A stretch of DNA of 64,000 bases, taken from Anaerolineae bacterium (GTDB lineage Bacteria > Chloroflexota > Anaerolineae > Aggregatilineales > Aggregatilineaceae). The first letter of the stretch is position 1. The number at the start of each line of letters is the position of its first letter. The translations under genes and the position numbers were made by a program. The notes under the pieces were generated by a model. It did no database searches. It was not told the DNA's origin and saw only the letters and a list, made by a program, of their open reading frames with translations. The stretch covers positions 62,001-126,000 of the forward strand of contig JAHDWP010000007.1 in assembly GCA_023382715.1 (NCBI GenBank), given 5' to 3'. Shown in pieces: positions 32,710 through 40,412 of the stretch.

Positions 32710-32856
32710 TGTCAGGGCAATCGCATCAAATCTCGGTGAGCAGAGCCTGACCTCACCTCCCGGCTGCGTTGCGCTCTGCTGGACCGCTGCGCCCTGGTTG
32801 ACCTCACCCCCGCTCGGCGCTGCCGACCCCTGCGCGTGCCCATTGCCGGGCGGCGC

Positions 32857-32886
32857 TTGTGAGAACCCGGCGCTTACCGTTACAAT
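32857..32886 (+). promoter_or_regulatory. Promoter of the GH57 branching enzyme gene
   Basis: TTGTGA (32857-32862) and TACAAT (32881-32886) with an 18-nt spacer, 94 nt before the ATG at 32981. Confidence 0.6.
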
Positions 32887-32980
32887 GGTCATGGGGAAGC
32901 GCGACTGCTCAGAGACCCCCTGCCTGGGCAGGTGACCGCTCGCTGGCCGCTGAGGGCTTCTTACGCTGAAAGGACGGGAG

Positions 32981-34819
32981 ATGGGTGCCATAGGGGCGTT
33001 CACGTTCGTGCTGCACAGTCACCTGCCGTATGCGCGGCTGGCCGGGCGCTGGCCGCACGGCGAGGAGTGGATTCACGAGGCCGCGTCCGAGACGTACATC
33101 CCCTTGCTGGACGCGCTCTACGACCTGCGCGACGAGGGCGTGCGCTACAAGATCACGATCGGCATCACGCCGGTGTTGGCCGAGCAGCTCGCCGACGCCG
33201 ATGTGCTGGCTCACCTCGACGAGTACCTGGAGGACAAGATCGCGCGGGCCAAGCAGGACGTGCTGCGTTTTCGCGGCGACGAAGCGCCGCGCCCCGTCCC
33301 CCGCGAAGAAGCGGAAGAGGGCGATCTGCCGCCGGTGGATCGCGGGGCGGTTGCGGCGGCGCTGGCCGCGTCTGCTGAGAGCGAGCGCGTGGAACTCCCG
33401 CACGAGAAACCGTGGTGGGTGGGGCACAAGCACCTGGAGTACCTGGCTGGCTTCTATCAGCGCTACTACGAGCGCGTCAAGGACTCCCTCGACCGGCGCT
33501 ACAACCGCGACCTGATCGGCGCGTTCAAGCGCCTGCAGGACGAAGGTTATATCGAGATCACCACCAGCGCGGCCACGCACGGCTATCTGCCGCTGCTGGG
33601 CACCGACACGGCCATTCGCGGCCAGCTCAGGACGGGCGCGCGGAGCTACCAGCGCTTCTTCAAGCGTGCGCCGCGCGGCATCTGGCTGCCGGAATGCGCC
33701 TACCGCCCGGCCTATTATGAAGAAGATGGCACGATCCGGCCCGGCATCGAGCATTTCGTCGCCGAGCAGGGGATCAGGCTCTTCTTCAGCGAGACGCACC
33801 TGATCACCGGCGGCGCGCCGGTTGGCGTGGCGGCGGGGGAGGCTATCGGGCCGTATGGCGAGATCAAGCGGCGCTACCTGGTGCCCATGTCCGCCGCGCC
33901 GGTGCCCGGCGAGCCGCTGACGACCTTCCGCGCCTATTACGTCAGCGACACAACCGCCGGCCCGCACGCCGACCAGCACAGCGGCGTGGCCGTCATCGGG
34001 CGCAACAACGAGACCGGGCAGCGCGTCTGGTCGGCGCAGTGGGGTTACCCCGGCGACTTCGATTACCGTGAGTTTCACCGCAAAGACGGCGTGAGCGGCC
34101 TGCAATACTGGCGCGTCACCGGGGCGAAGGTGGACCTGGGCGACAAGGACTTCTACCACCCGGACTGGGCGGAGCACAAGGTGCGCCTGCACGCCCAGGA
34201 CTTCGCCGCGCTGGTCGAGCGCATCCTGCAGGCGCAGTGGGAGCACGGCGAGGGTTACGGCATCATCGCCTCCAACTATGACACTGAGCTGTTCGGGCAC
34301 TGGTGGTTTGAGGGCGTGGACTGGCTCAAGCAGGTGCTGCGCCTGCTGGCCGATAACCCAAAGGTGGACCTGGTCACGGCGTCGGAGTACGTGGAGCAGC
34401 ACCCGCCGCAGCGCGTGATCCACCTGCCGGAAGGCAGTTGGGGCGCGGGCGGCACGCACTTCACCTGGGACAACAGCGAGACGCACTGGATGTGGGCGCC
34501 GATCCACGACGCCGAGCGGCAGATGCAGCGCCTGGCCGACCGGTACCGCGACCGCTACGACGACGACCTGCTGCGCGGCGTGCTCAACCAGGCGGCGCGC
34601 GAGCTGGTGCTGCTCGAAAGCTCCGACTGGCCCTTCCTGGTGACCACCGGGCAGGCGCGCCAGTACGCGGTGCAGCGCTTCAGCCAGCATGTCGAGCGCT
34701 TCCTGGCGCTGGCCGGCAGCGTCGAGCGCGGCCAGCCAGACGGCGCGCTGGCGGCGGAGCTTTGGGAGAAGGATCGGCTCTTCCCGGATATTGACTTCCG
34801 CTGGTGGTGCAGCGAGTAG
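32981..34819 (+). CDS. 1,4-alpha-glucan branching enzyme, GH57 family
   Basis: 612 residues. The N-terminus GAFTFVLHSHLPYARLAGRW is the GH57 motif HxHLPY. The catalytic nucleophile is predicted as Glu238 in RGIWLPECAYRP and the acid/base as Asp434 in SNYDTELFGHWW; the C-terminal helical domain ends IDFRWWCSE. These features match the Thermus/Thermococcus-type branching enzymes (AmyC/DUF1957 class), which cut alpha-1,4 chains and re-attach them by alpha-1,6 bonds during glycogen synthesis in the cytoplasm. Residues about 98-145 (RGDEAPRPVPREEAEEGD and following) form an acidic low-complexity insertion before KPWWVGHKHLEYL. The neighbouring glgA supports a glycogen role. Start ATG with AAAGGACGGGAG. 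Confidence 0.9.
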   Translation: MGAIGAFTFVLHSHLPYARLAGRWPHGEEWIHEAASETYIPLLDALYDLRDEGVRYKITIGITPVLAEQLADADVLAHLDEYLEDKIARAKQDVLRFRGDEAPRPVPREEAEEGDLPPVDRGAVAAALAASAESERVELPHEKPWWVGHKHLEYLAGFYQRYYERVKDSLDRRYNRDLIGAFKRLQDEGYIEITTSAATHGYLPLLGTDTAIRGQLRTGARSYQRFFKRAPRGIWLPECAYRPAYYEEDGTIRPGIEHFVAEQGIRLFFSETHLITGGAPVGVAAGEAIGPYGEIKRRYLVPMSAAPVPGEPLTTFRAYYVSDTTAGPHADQHSGVAVIGRNNETGQRVWSAQWGYPGDFDYREFHRKDGVSGLQYWRVTGAKVDLGDKDFYHPDWAEHKVRLHAQDFAALVERILQAQWEHGEGYGIIASNYDTELFGHWWFEGVDWLKQVLRLLADNPKVDLVTASEYVEQHPPQRVIHLPEGSWGAGGTHFTWDNSETHWMWAPIHDAERQMQRLADRYRDRYDDDLLRGVLNQAARELVLLESSDWPFLVTTGQARQYAVQRFSQHVERFLALAGSVERGQPDGALAAELWEKDRLFPDIDFRWWCSE

Positions 34820-34912
34820 CTTTCAGCGAATAGCCGTCAGCAGTCAGCCAAGACTGCCAAGACTGCCAGGCTGCGTGGCTGAAAGCTGACGGCTGATGGC
34901 TGATAGCTCCGC
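34818..34912. repeat. AGCTTTCAG/AGCCGTCAGC inverted repeat
   Basis: AGCTTTCAG (34818-34826) pairs with CTGAAAGCT (34880-34888), and AGCCGTCAGC (34832-34841) with GCTGACGGCT (34885-34894). The centre has a direct duplication AAGACTGCCAAGACTGCC. It lies in the short convergent gap after the branching enzyme gene and could end transcription in both directions. A related fragment is near 53755-53785. Confidence 0.75.
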
Positions 34913-34913
34913 T

Positions 34914-35396
34914 CTACTCGAACGTCCAGCGGGTTGCATCGTCCGGGAAGCGCGTCCAGGCGAAGGCTTTGTGCGGGCGCAGCACCCAGAACGGTATGCC
35001 GTGCCGCATGGCGTACTTGGCCTCGTAGGCATCGTCCAGCCGCGCGACGAGCGGATCATCGGGGTCAGCGATGCGCGTGACGGTGCCTTCCAGGATGACG
35101 GCCTTCTCGCTGTCGTCCAGATGAACCACGACGCGCGGGTTGGCCGCCAGGTTGCGCGACCAGCGAGTCTGCGGCCCGCCGCCGAAATAGAGCGTCCCCG
35201 CCACCCACACGCCCCATACTGGCACGGCGTGCGGCACGCCATCCAGTTGGGCCGTCGCCAGCCAATAGTTGCGCGCCTGGGTCATGCGCTCGACCACGTA
35301 GTCCCAGGGCAGGGTGCCTTCAACCTCGCTGGGAATACCATAGCCGGGCACATGGGGGCGGCCCACCTCTGGGCGGTTTGTGGTATTGTGGGGCAT
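34914..35396 (-). CDS. Pyridoxamine 5'-phosphate oxidase-fold flavin/F420-binding protein
   Basis: 160 residues from ATG at 35396, preceded by AAGGGAGAG. The split-barrel core is visible in RNYWLATAQLDGVPHAVPVWGVWVAGTLYFGG, followed by RNLAANPRVVVHLDD and KAVILEGTVTRI, typical of PNPOx-like/F420-dependent reductases. The C-terminus has HKAFAWTRFPDDATRW. Members reduce or oxidise small molecules using FMN or F420, or bind haem; the ligand here is unknown. A TATACT -10 is present on the minus strand at 35431-35436. Confidence 0.82.
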   Translation of the reverse strand: MPHNTTNRPEVGRPHVPGYGIPSEVEGTLPWDYVVERMTQARNYWLATAQLDGVPHAVPVWGVWVAGTLYFGGGPQTRWSRNLAANPRVVVHLDDSEKAVILEGTVTRIADPDDPLVARLDDAYEAKYAMRHGIPFWVLRPHKAFAWTRFPDDATRWTFE

Positions 35397-35460
35397 GATT
35401 GTCTCTCCCTTGCACACTACGTGGGCGCGAAGTATACCTGATTGTCTGTCACGAGGCGTT

Positions 35461-35489
35461 TTTTGGCTGGGTGCGAAAGCCGCTATAAT
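35461..35489 (+). promoter_or_regulatory. Probable promoter of glgA
   Basis: Consensus TATAAT at 35484-35489, with TTTTGG (35461-35466) 17 nt upstream as a partial -35. The glgA ATG follows 68 nt later. Confidence 0.5.
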
Positions 35490-35557
35490 GCAGTCGGTTG
35501 CACCCCGCCGCACGCCGGGTGTGGACGCGGAGGGCCGGCGACGAGGAGAATCGTGCC

Positions 35558-37075
35558 ATGCGCGTGTTGTTCGTATCTGCGGAGATGAGTCCGTTCGCCA
35601 AGACAGGCGGGCTGGGCGATGTGGCGGGCAGCCTGCCGCGCGCGCTGCGTCAGCACGGGATAGACGCGCGCGTGCTCATGCCGCTCTACGGGCCGGTCAG
35701 GGGGCGCTTTGACGACCGGCTGCGCTACCTGTTCAGCTTCCCTTTCCACCGGCGGGTGGGCACGGCGGACGTGCATCTGCATACCACCGAACAGGACGGC
35801 ATCCCGGTCTATTTTCTGGAAAGCTGGCCGTTCTTCAGCGGCGGAGACTATATCTATACCGACCTCAACTGGGATCGCAAGCGCTTCGTGTTCTTCTCTC
35901 AGGCGGCGATGGGCGCGGCCTGGGAGTTGGGACAGGGGCGTGCGGGCGAGGCGCGCTGGTTCCCGGACGTGCTGCACGTTCATGACTGGCACACGGCGCT
36001 GGTGCCCTTTCTGCTGCACGAATCGCGGGGCGCGCCCGGCTGGGCGGATATGGCCAGCGTGCTGACCGTCCACAACATGGGCTATCAGGGCTGGGAGGCG
36101 GGCGGCTATCTGTGGGAGGCGGGCATACCAGGCCGCCAGCACCCGCACCTGATTTATCAGGACAAGACGGACAACCTGCTCGGCATCGGCATCGCCTACG
36201 CCCATAAGATCAACACGGTCAGCCCGCGCCATGCTATGGAGCTGCATTACGCGCGCTTTGGCGAGGGGCTGGAGGGGCTGGTCTGGGTGCGCGACGGCGA
36301 CTTCACCGGCATCCTCAACGGCCTGGACACGGATCGCGCCAATCCGATGACCGACCCCGCCCTGCGCCATCCCTTCGACGCCAGCAACTTCCGGGTCGAG
36401 CGCCCCAGGAACAAGGCCGCCTTCCAGGCGGAGTTGGGGCTGCCGCAGCAGCCGGACGTGCCCCTGATCGGCATTGTCACGCGGCTGGTCGAGCAGAAGG
36501 GGATGGACTTCGCTGTGCCGGGGCTGCGCCGCCTGCTGGCCGAAAGCGACGCCCAACTGGTGATCATCGGGTCGGGCAAGCCGGAGATCGAGCGGGATGT
36601 GCAGCGCCTGGAATGGGACTTCGGCTGGAAGATGCGCGTCGTCCTCGGCTATCAGCCCGACCTGGCCCAGCGCCTCTATGCTTCGTCCGATCTGGTGCTG
36701 GTGCCCAGTCGCTACGAGCCGTGCGGCCTGACGCAGATGCTGGCCATGCGTTATGGCGCGCTGCCGGTCGTGCGCGAGACGGGGGGGCTGGCCGACACCG
36801 TGCAGAATTACGACGGCGGCCCGGCGGATCACGGGACGGGCTTCGTCTTCCTGTTCGAGGAGCCAGACGCCGTGCGCCTGACGCTGCACTGGGCCATTGA
36901 CACCTATCGCAACCGGCGGGCGGCCTTCGAGCGGATGCAGGAGCGGGCCATGCGCCTCGATCTGAGCTGGGAGCACCCGGTGAGGCAGTACGTCGCTCTG
37001 TACGAGGCGGCGTTGCGAGCCGCGCGGGGCGACGCGCCGCACCTGGCCGAGACTGGGCGCGGCAGGCCGCGCTGA
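35558..37075 (+). CDS. glgA: Glycogen synthase (GT5)
   Basis: 505 residues from ATG at 35558 (GAGGAGA upstream). The N-terminal MRVLFVSAEMSPFAKTGGLG carries the KTGGL nucleotide-sugar binding motif of bacterial and plant starch synthases. VLHVHDWHTALVPFLL and LTVHNMGYQG follow, then NGLDTDRANP, GIVTRLVEQKGMD and the C-terminal PSRYEPCGLTQMLAMRYG containing the catalytic ExxxxxGLxxxE pattern. It elongates alpha-1,4-glucan from ADP-glucose or UDP-glucose. No GlgC is in the window, so the donor is unclear. It works with the adjacent GH57 branching enzyme and the phosphorylase at 58462. Confidence 0.93.
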   Translation: MRVLFVSAEMSPFAKTGGLGDVAGSLPRALRQHGIDARVLMPLYGPVRGRFDDRLRYLFSFPFHRRVGTADVHLHTTEQDGIPVYFLESWPFFSGGDYIYTDLNWDRKRFVFFSQAAMGAAWELGQGRAGEARWFPDVLHVHDWHTALVPFLLHESRGAPGWADMASVLTVHNMGYQGWEAGGYLWEAGIPGRQHPHLIYQDKTDNLLGIGIAYAHKINTVSPRHAMELHYARFGEGLEGLVWVRDGDFTGILNGLDTDRANPMTDPALRHPFDASNFRVERPRNKAAFQAELGLPQQPDVPLIGIVTRLVEQKGMDFAVPGLRRLLAESDAQLVIIGSGKPEIERDVQRLEWDFGWKMRVVLGYQPDLAQRLYASSDLVLVPSRYEPCGLTQMLAMRYGALPVVRETGGLADTVQNYDGGPADHGTGFVFLFEEPDAVRLTLHWAIDTYRNRRAAFERMQERAMRLDLSWEHPVRQYVALYEAALRAARGDAPHLAETGRGRPR

Positions 37076-37433
37076 GGGCACAGGACAACCCCGGTACAGG
37101 CTGGTGGAAGTCCGCCGGTAGTTGCTTGCTGTCCCTCCCCCCAAAAAACCCCTCCCCGCCGGGAGGGAAGGGCTTAGGGGGCGTGCAAAGGCTGACAGCG
37201 ACTCGCCGGGCGGGGGTGAGGTAAGCCAGGGCGCTGCTCTGCTGCGCCCCTACCGCCTGACAGGTTTTGCATGCACCCGGGGCTTAGGGTCGGCGCTCTG
37301 CTCCCTTCCCCCCTCGTGGGGGCAGGGCCAGGGATGGGGGTCTGAGCCAGGCCGGACTGGATGCTTGTTTCCGCTCTGGTGCCCCAGGGCAGGACCTATG
37401 CGGCGACCTCTTTTCGCCGGATCAGGGCGCGCC
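37076..37433. repeat. Convergent gap filled with repeats
   Basis: CCCCTCCCCGCCGGGAGGG-type elements lie at 37133-37180 and 37290-37345. Between them is copy 2 of the TTGACAGCGACTCGCCGGGC repeat. No gene, and no clear T-tract terminator, is seen in this 358 bp. Confidence 0.75.
37184..37278. repeat. Dispersed repeat (GACAGCGACTCGCCGGGC type), copy 2 with flipped centre
   Basis: Same ends as copies at 23394 and 47693, but the hairpin loop between GGGCGC and GCGCCC (37229-37249) reads TGCTCTGCT, the exact reverse complement of AGCAGAGCA in the other two copies. Confidence 0.85.
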
Positions 37434-38813
37434 TCAGGACGGGTGATCGTCCGGGTGTGAGTGCTGACCTGGCTGGGTCGTGTCGGCGGAATTGAGCGGC
37501 GGCTCTTCCGGCACCTCCCCGTTGTCCTGGCCCTGCGGGGCGGCGGGCATGGCCGGCAGGGGGGTTGCCGGCTGCGCCACGCGCTCTAGCGGCAGGGCCA
37601 GCGTGAAGGTGCTGCCTTCGCCGAGCGCGCTGGCCACGCTCAGATAGCCGCCATGCGCCTCGGCCACCGCCCGCGCCACGAAGAGGCCCTGGCCCAGCCC
37701 GCGCGGATCGAGCATCTTGCCGTTGGGCGTATGCGCCTCGCCCCGGTAGAAACGCTCGAAGATGTGCGGCAGGTCGTAGGGCGAGATGCCCACGCCCGTG
37801 TCGGACACTTCGATCAGCGCGCTGTCCTCGCGGATGCGCCCGACCTGCACGTAGATTTCGCCATCCGGCTCGGTGTACTTGATGCTGTTGTCTATTAGAT
37901 GGCCGACGGCCCATTGCAGGCGACGCTCGTCGCCGGTGATCGTCAGGCGGCTGGCCCCCATGGTCGAAAACGCCAGCCGTAGCCCGGCCTTTTCGATGCG
38001 CGGGCGCAGCCCCAGGATGACGTTGATGACCAGCGCCGGCAGGTCAATCTCCTGCTCGCGGACGGCGAAGCTGCCCGCGCCGATCTCCGAAATATCCAGC
38101 AGCTCGACGATCATGCGGTCGAGGACGGCGGCGTTGCGGCTGATCGCTTCCAGGAACTTGCGGTTGGGCGGGCGGTCGTCAGGCATGGCCAGCAGCACGT
38201 CGCTCATGCCCTTGATCGCTGTCAGCGGCGTGCGCAGCTCGTGGCTCATGTGGGTGACGAACTGATCCTTGAGCCGGTCGGCGATGGCGTCGCGCGTCAC
38301 ATCGCGCAGCATGAGGACAGTGCCCAGCCGCTGGCCCTGCTCGTCGGCGACCACGGCGATCTGCGCGCCGAGGATGCGATTGTTCACCTCCACGCGCTGC
38401 GGCTCACCCAGCGTGATCTCGCCTTCCAACGGAATCCGGTCGCGCGCGTCGGCGAACATGCGCCCCAGCTCGCTGTCCCAGAAGGCGCGGATCGAGCCGA
38501 GCAGGTCGTGGGCGGCCTGGTTCATCAGCACGATGCGCCCCTCGTTGTCCTGCATGATCACGCCCTCGCTGATCACCGCCAGCACGCCGCTGAGCTGGGC
38601 GATGCTCGTCTGCTGATCGGCGTGCAGCCTTTCAAGCTCTCTAACGCGCTGGAGCGACTGGTGCTGCGCCGAGTCCTGCCCGTGCTGCTGGCGGCGCAGC
38701 GTGCTATACAGGCGGCCAAAGAGCCGCCCGGTGTTGGCGCCGAGCGCATCAACGGACTGGACCATGTCGGCGACAGGGTGCGCCGGATCGTCGGGCGGAG
38801 TGTTGCGAGACAT
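37434..38813 (-). CDS. Cytoplasmic PAS-domain sensor histidine kinase
   Basis: 459 residues with no transmembrane segment. A PAS domain spans about 72-175 (GVLAVISEGVIMQDNEGRIV, AVVADEQGQRLGTVLMLRDV). The HisKA domain follows with HMSHELRTPLTAIKG, His191 being the phosphoacceptor. The HATPase_c domain has HLIDNSIKYTEPDGE (N box), VSDTGVGISPYDL (G1), FERFYRG (F box) and GLGQGLFVARAV (G2). The C-terminal 55 residues are disordered and Pro-rich. It sits 47 bp after the response-regulator gene at 38861-39313, so the two probably form a two-component pair. The signal is presumably sensed inside the cell. ATG has AGGAGAGG upstream. Confidence 0.92.
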   Translation of the reverse strand: MSRNTPPDDPAHPVADMVQSVDALGANTGRLFGRLYSTLRRQQHGQDSAQHQSLQRVRELERLHADQQTSIAQLSGVLAVISEGVIMQDNEGRIVLMNQAAHDLLGSIRAFWDSELGRMFADARDRIPLEGEITLGEPQRVEVNNRILGAQIAVVADEQGQRLGTVLMLRDVTRDAIADRLKDQFVTHMSHELRTPLTAIKGMSDVLLAMPDDRPPNRKFLEAISRNAAVLDRMIVELLDISEIGAGSFAVREQEIDLPALVINVILGLRPRIEKAGLRLAFSTMGASRLTITGDERRLQWAVGHLIDNSIKYTEPDGEIYVQVGRIREDSALIEVSDTGVGISPYDLPHIFERFYRGEAHTPNGKMLDPRGLGQGLFVARAVAEAHGGYLSVASALGEGSTFTLALPLERVAQPATPLPAMPAAPQGQDNGEVPEEPPLNSADTTQPGQHSHPDDHPS

Positions 38814-38860
38814 GCGGCAGTCCTCTCCTTCTGCGGGCGGTGTTGGCGCTGCCAGCGCGA

Positions 38861-39313
38861 TCAGTTGGCCGGCGGTGCAGGCGGCGACAAGGGGGCCGCG
38901 CCATCGCCGGCTCGTTTGATCTCGGCCAGCCGGTCGAGCATGGCTTTCAGTTCGGTCAGGTCGGGCAGTGGCTTGTTGATGATGGTGTCCACGCCGTCGT
39001 GCTTGAGAATAGCCTGGCGCTCGTCGTTGCTCAGGCTGAACGCGGTCATCAGGACGATGGGGATGCGGTGAAAATGGGCGATGGAGCGCATGCGCCGGGC
39101 GATCTCGTTGCCACGCGGCCCCGGCATGCGGATGTCCAGCAGAGCCAGCTCTGGCAGCTCCCCGCTGTGACTGCCCCCTTCAACCTTGTCGAGCCAGGCG
39201 AAGGTCTGCTTGCCGTCGCGGAATTCGATGGCGGCATGGCCCCAGGCCATGAACAGCACCTTGACGTAGTTGCGGATGTCGTCATCGTCTTCAACGACTA
39301 ACCAGGGCTTCAC
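38861..39313 (-). CDS. Single-domain response regulator (receiver only)
   Basis: 150 residues from GTG at 39313, preceded by AAGGGGG. Receiver-domain residues are the acidic cluster VVEDDDD, phosphoacceptor Asp60 in LALLDIRMPGPRG, Thr90 in IVLMTAF and Lys114 in INKPLP. A hydrophilic tail replaces any output domain. The frame is open 58 codons further upstream, but that part is low-complexity. It aligns end to end with the regulator at 62650-63231, Asp60 coinciding. It is co-transcribed with the histidine kinase downstream and divergent from another regulator at 39596. Confidence 0.88.
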   Translation of the reverse strand: MKPWLVVEDDDDIRNYVKVLFMAWGHAAIEFRDGKQTFAWLDKVEGGSHSGELPELALLDIRMPGPRGNEIARRMRSIAHFHRIPIVLMTAFSLSNDERQAILKHDGVDTIINKPLPDLTELKAMLDRLAEIKRAGDGAAPLSPPAPPAN

Positions 39314-39595
39314 AGTCCGTTCCCCCTTGGCCGCTTTCCCTTTGCCCACAAGTCTACCGCGTTTTTCCGCGCAGGGATACCCGGCTGTGGGCGCGCGGAC
39401 GCGCGCTGACTCCGTGACGCAGGGCCGTCGTCGCGTGGCGCTGCGCCGAACCCCACCCCCGCCCGGCTCACCCGGACCAGAATTCATAGAAGATTCACGG
39501 CAAAATGAAGTGTGAGTAGGGCATAAACGTATTGCCTATGCTACACTGTCCATAGGTGAGGGCGCGTCGCTGGCGGGCCAGTCGAGGGGTGACTC

Positions 39596-40021
39596 ATGTT
39601 GTACAACGTGTTGATCGTCGAAGATGACCGCCAGATGGCGCAAAGCCTGGCCGCGCAGATCGGGGTGCTGGGGCACACGGTCGTCATCGCCTATGGCCCG
39701 CGCATGGCCATTCAGCAGCTCAACCAGGTCATCCCCGACGTGATCTTCATGGACCTCAATATGCCGGGTCTCAATGGGCTGGAAGTGCTGCGCTTCCTGC
39801 GCCGCGACCCGACCACCGCCACCGTCCCGGTGGTGATCGTCTCGGCCAGCGACGGCCCGGAGACCATCTCCGCCGCGCTCAAGGCCGGCGCGAACGATTA
39901 CATCGTCAAGCCGCCCACCATCGAAGCGATTGAGCAGGCGCTCGCCCGCGTGGTCACGTTGCCGCCGGAGCTGGGCGGGCCGGCGCAGCCGCTCGACGAG
40001 CGCGCCAGCGCCCCGCACTGA
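39596..40021 (+). CDS. Single-domain response regulator
   Basis: 141 residues. The receiver fold has VLIVEDDRQM, phosphoacceptor Asp53 in IFMDLNMPGLNG, Ser83 in VIVSASD and Lys105 in DYIVKPPT. There is no DNA-binding output domain, so it acts by protein-protein contact, perhaps as an alternative partner for the histidine kinase encoded at 37434-38813. It is divergent from that pair, and TACACT at 39542-39547 is a possible -10. The 282-bp region upstream holds no other gene. Confidence 0.88.
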   Translation: MLYNVLIVEDDRQMAQSLAAQIGVLGHTVVIAYGPRMAIQQLNQVIPDVIFMDLNMPGLNGLEVLRFLRRDPTTATVPVVIVSASDGPETISAALKAGANDYIVKPPTIEAIEQALARVVTLPPELGGPAQPLDERASAPH

Positions 40022-40412
40022 CTCCCTGAGCCAGCGCACTTCATGACAAGCCGCACCCACCGCCCTCCGCTCAAGGGGCGCGTTCCCTGCCCATAGCCTG
40101 GGGGCGCACGCACCACGCCCACACACTCTCCCTATCATCTCAGCCACTTCTAAGTCGGCCTGAACATCTTCTGCACATCTTTCGACTATCCTTGGGATCG
40201 TCTGGCGAGTGTCGGGCGATGCCCCCCCTGTTCAGACGCCAGATTCCGCACTACTCGGAGCGTTGCCGGGCGCAGGAGTATCGGCCCGCGCCGCAAGTCT
40301 GCGGACAGATAGTGGGGGGGCATCCTAACCCTATCGTAATTGCAGGCGAGCCGCTCAATCACCAGGCAACGTGAGAGACTCGCCAAATCCAGAGCATCCT
40401 AAGGAGAGAGCG
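40022..40412. other. Intergenic region with a long-range inverted repeat
   Basis: In this 391-bp gap, GATGCCCCCCC (40218-40228) is exactly complementary to GGGGGGGCATC (40314-40324), bracketing 85 nt that include a small CGCA...TGCG stem. It could fold as a structured leader of the following gene. I see no coding sequence, and base composition shifts toward lower GC from about 40100 onward. Confidence 0.5.

Larger units (their letters stand above)
32376..32980. repeat. Divergent intergenic region with several repeats
   Basis: This 605-bp region separates the ABC operon from the branching enzyme. It holds the operon promoter, CTCCCCC-family repeats at 32566-32663 (GGGGGAGGCG..., then CCCCTTCCCCTGGCTTTGCTGGG), the second copy of the GTTTCAACCGCAAAGGATAC repeat (32675-32709), a TGACCTCACCCCC end sequence near 32798 and the branching enzyme promoter. 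No gene is supported. Confidence 0.75.
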
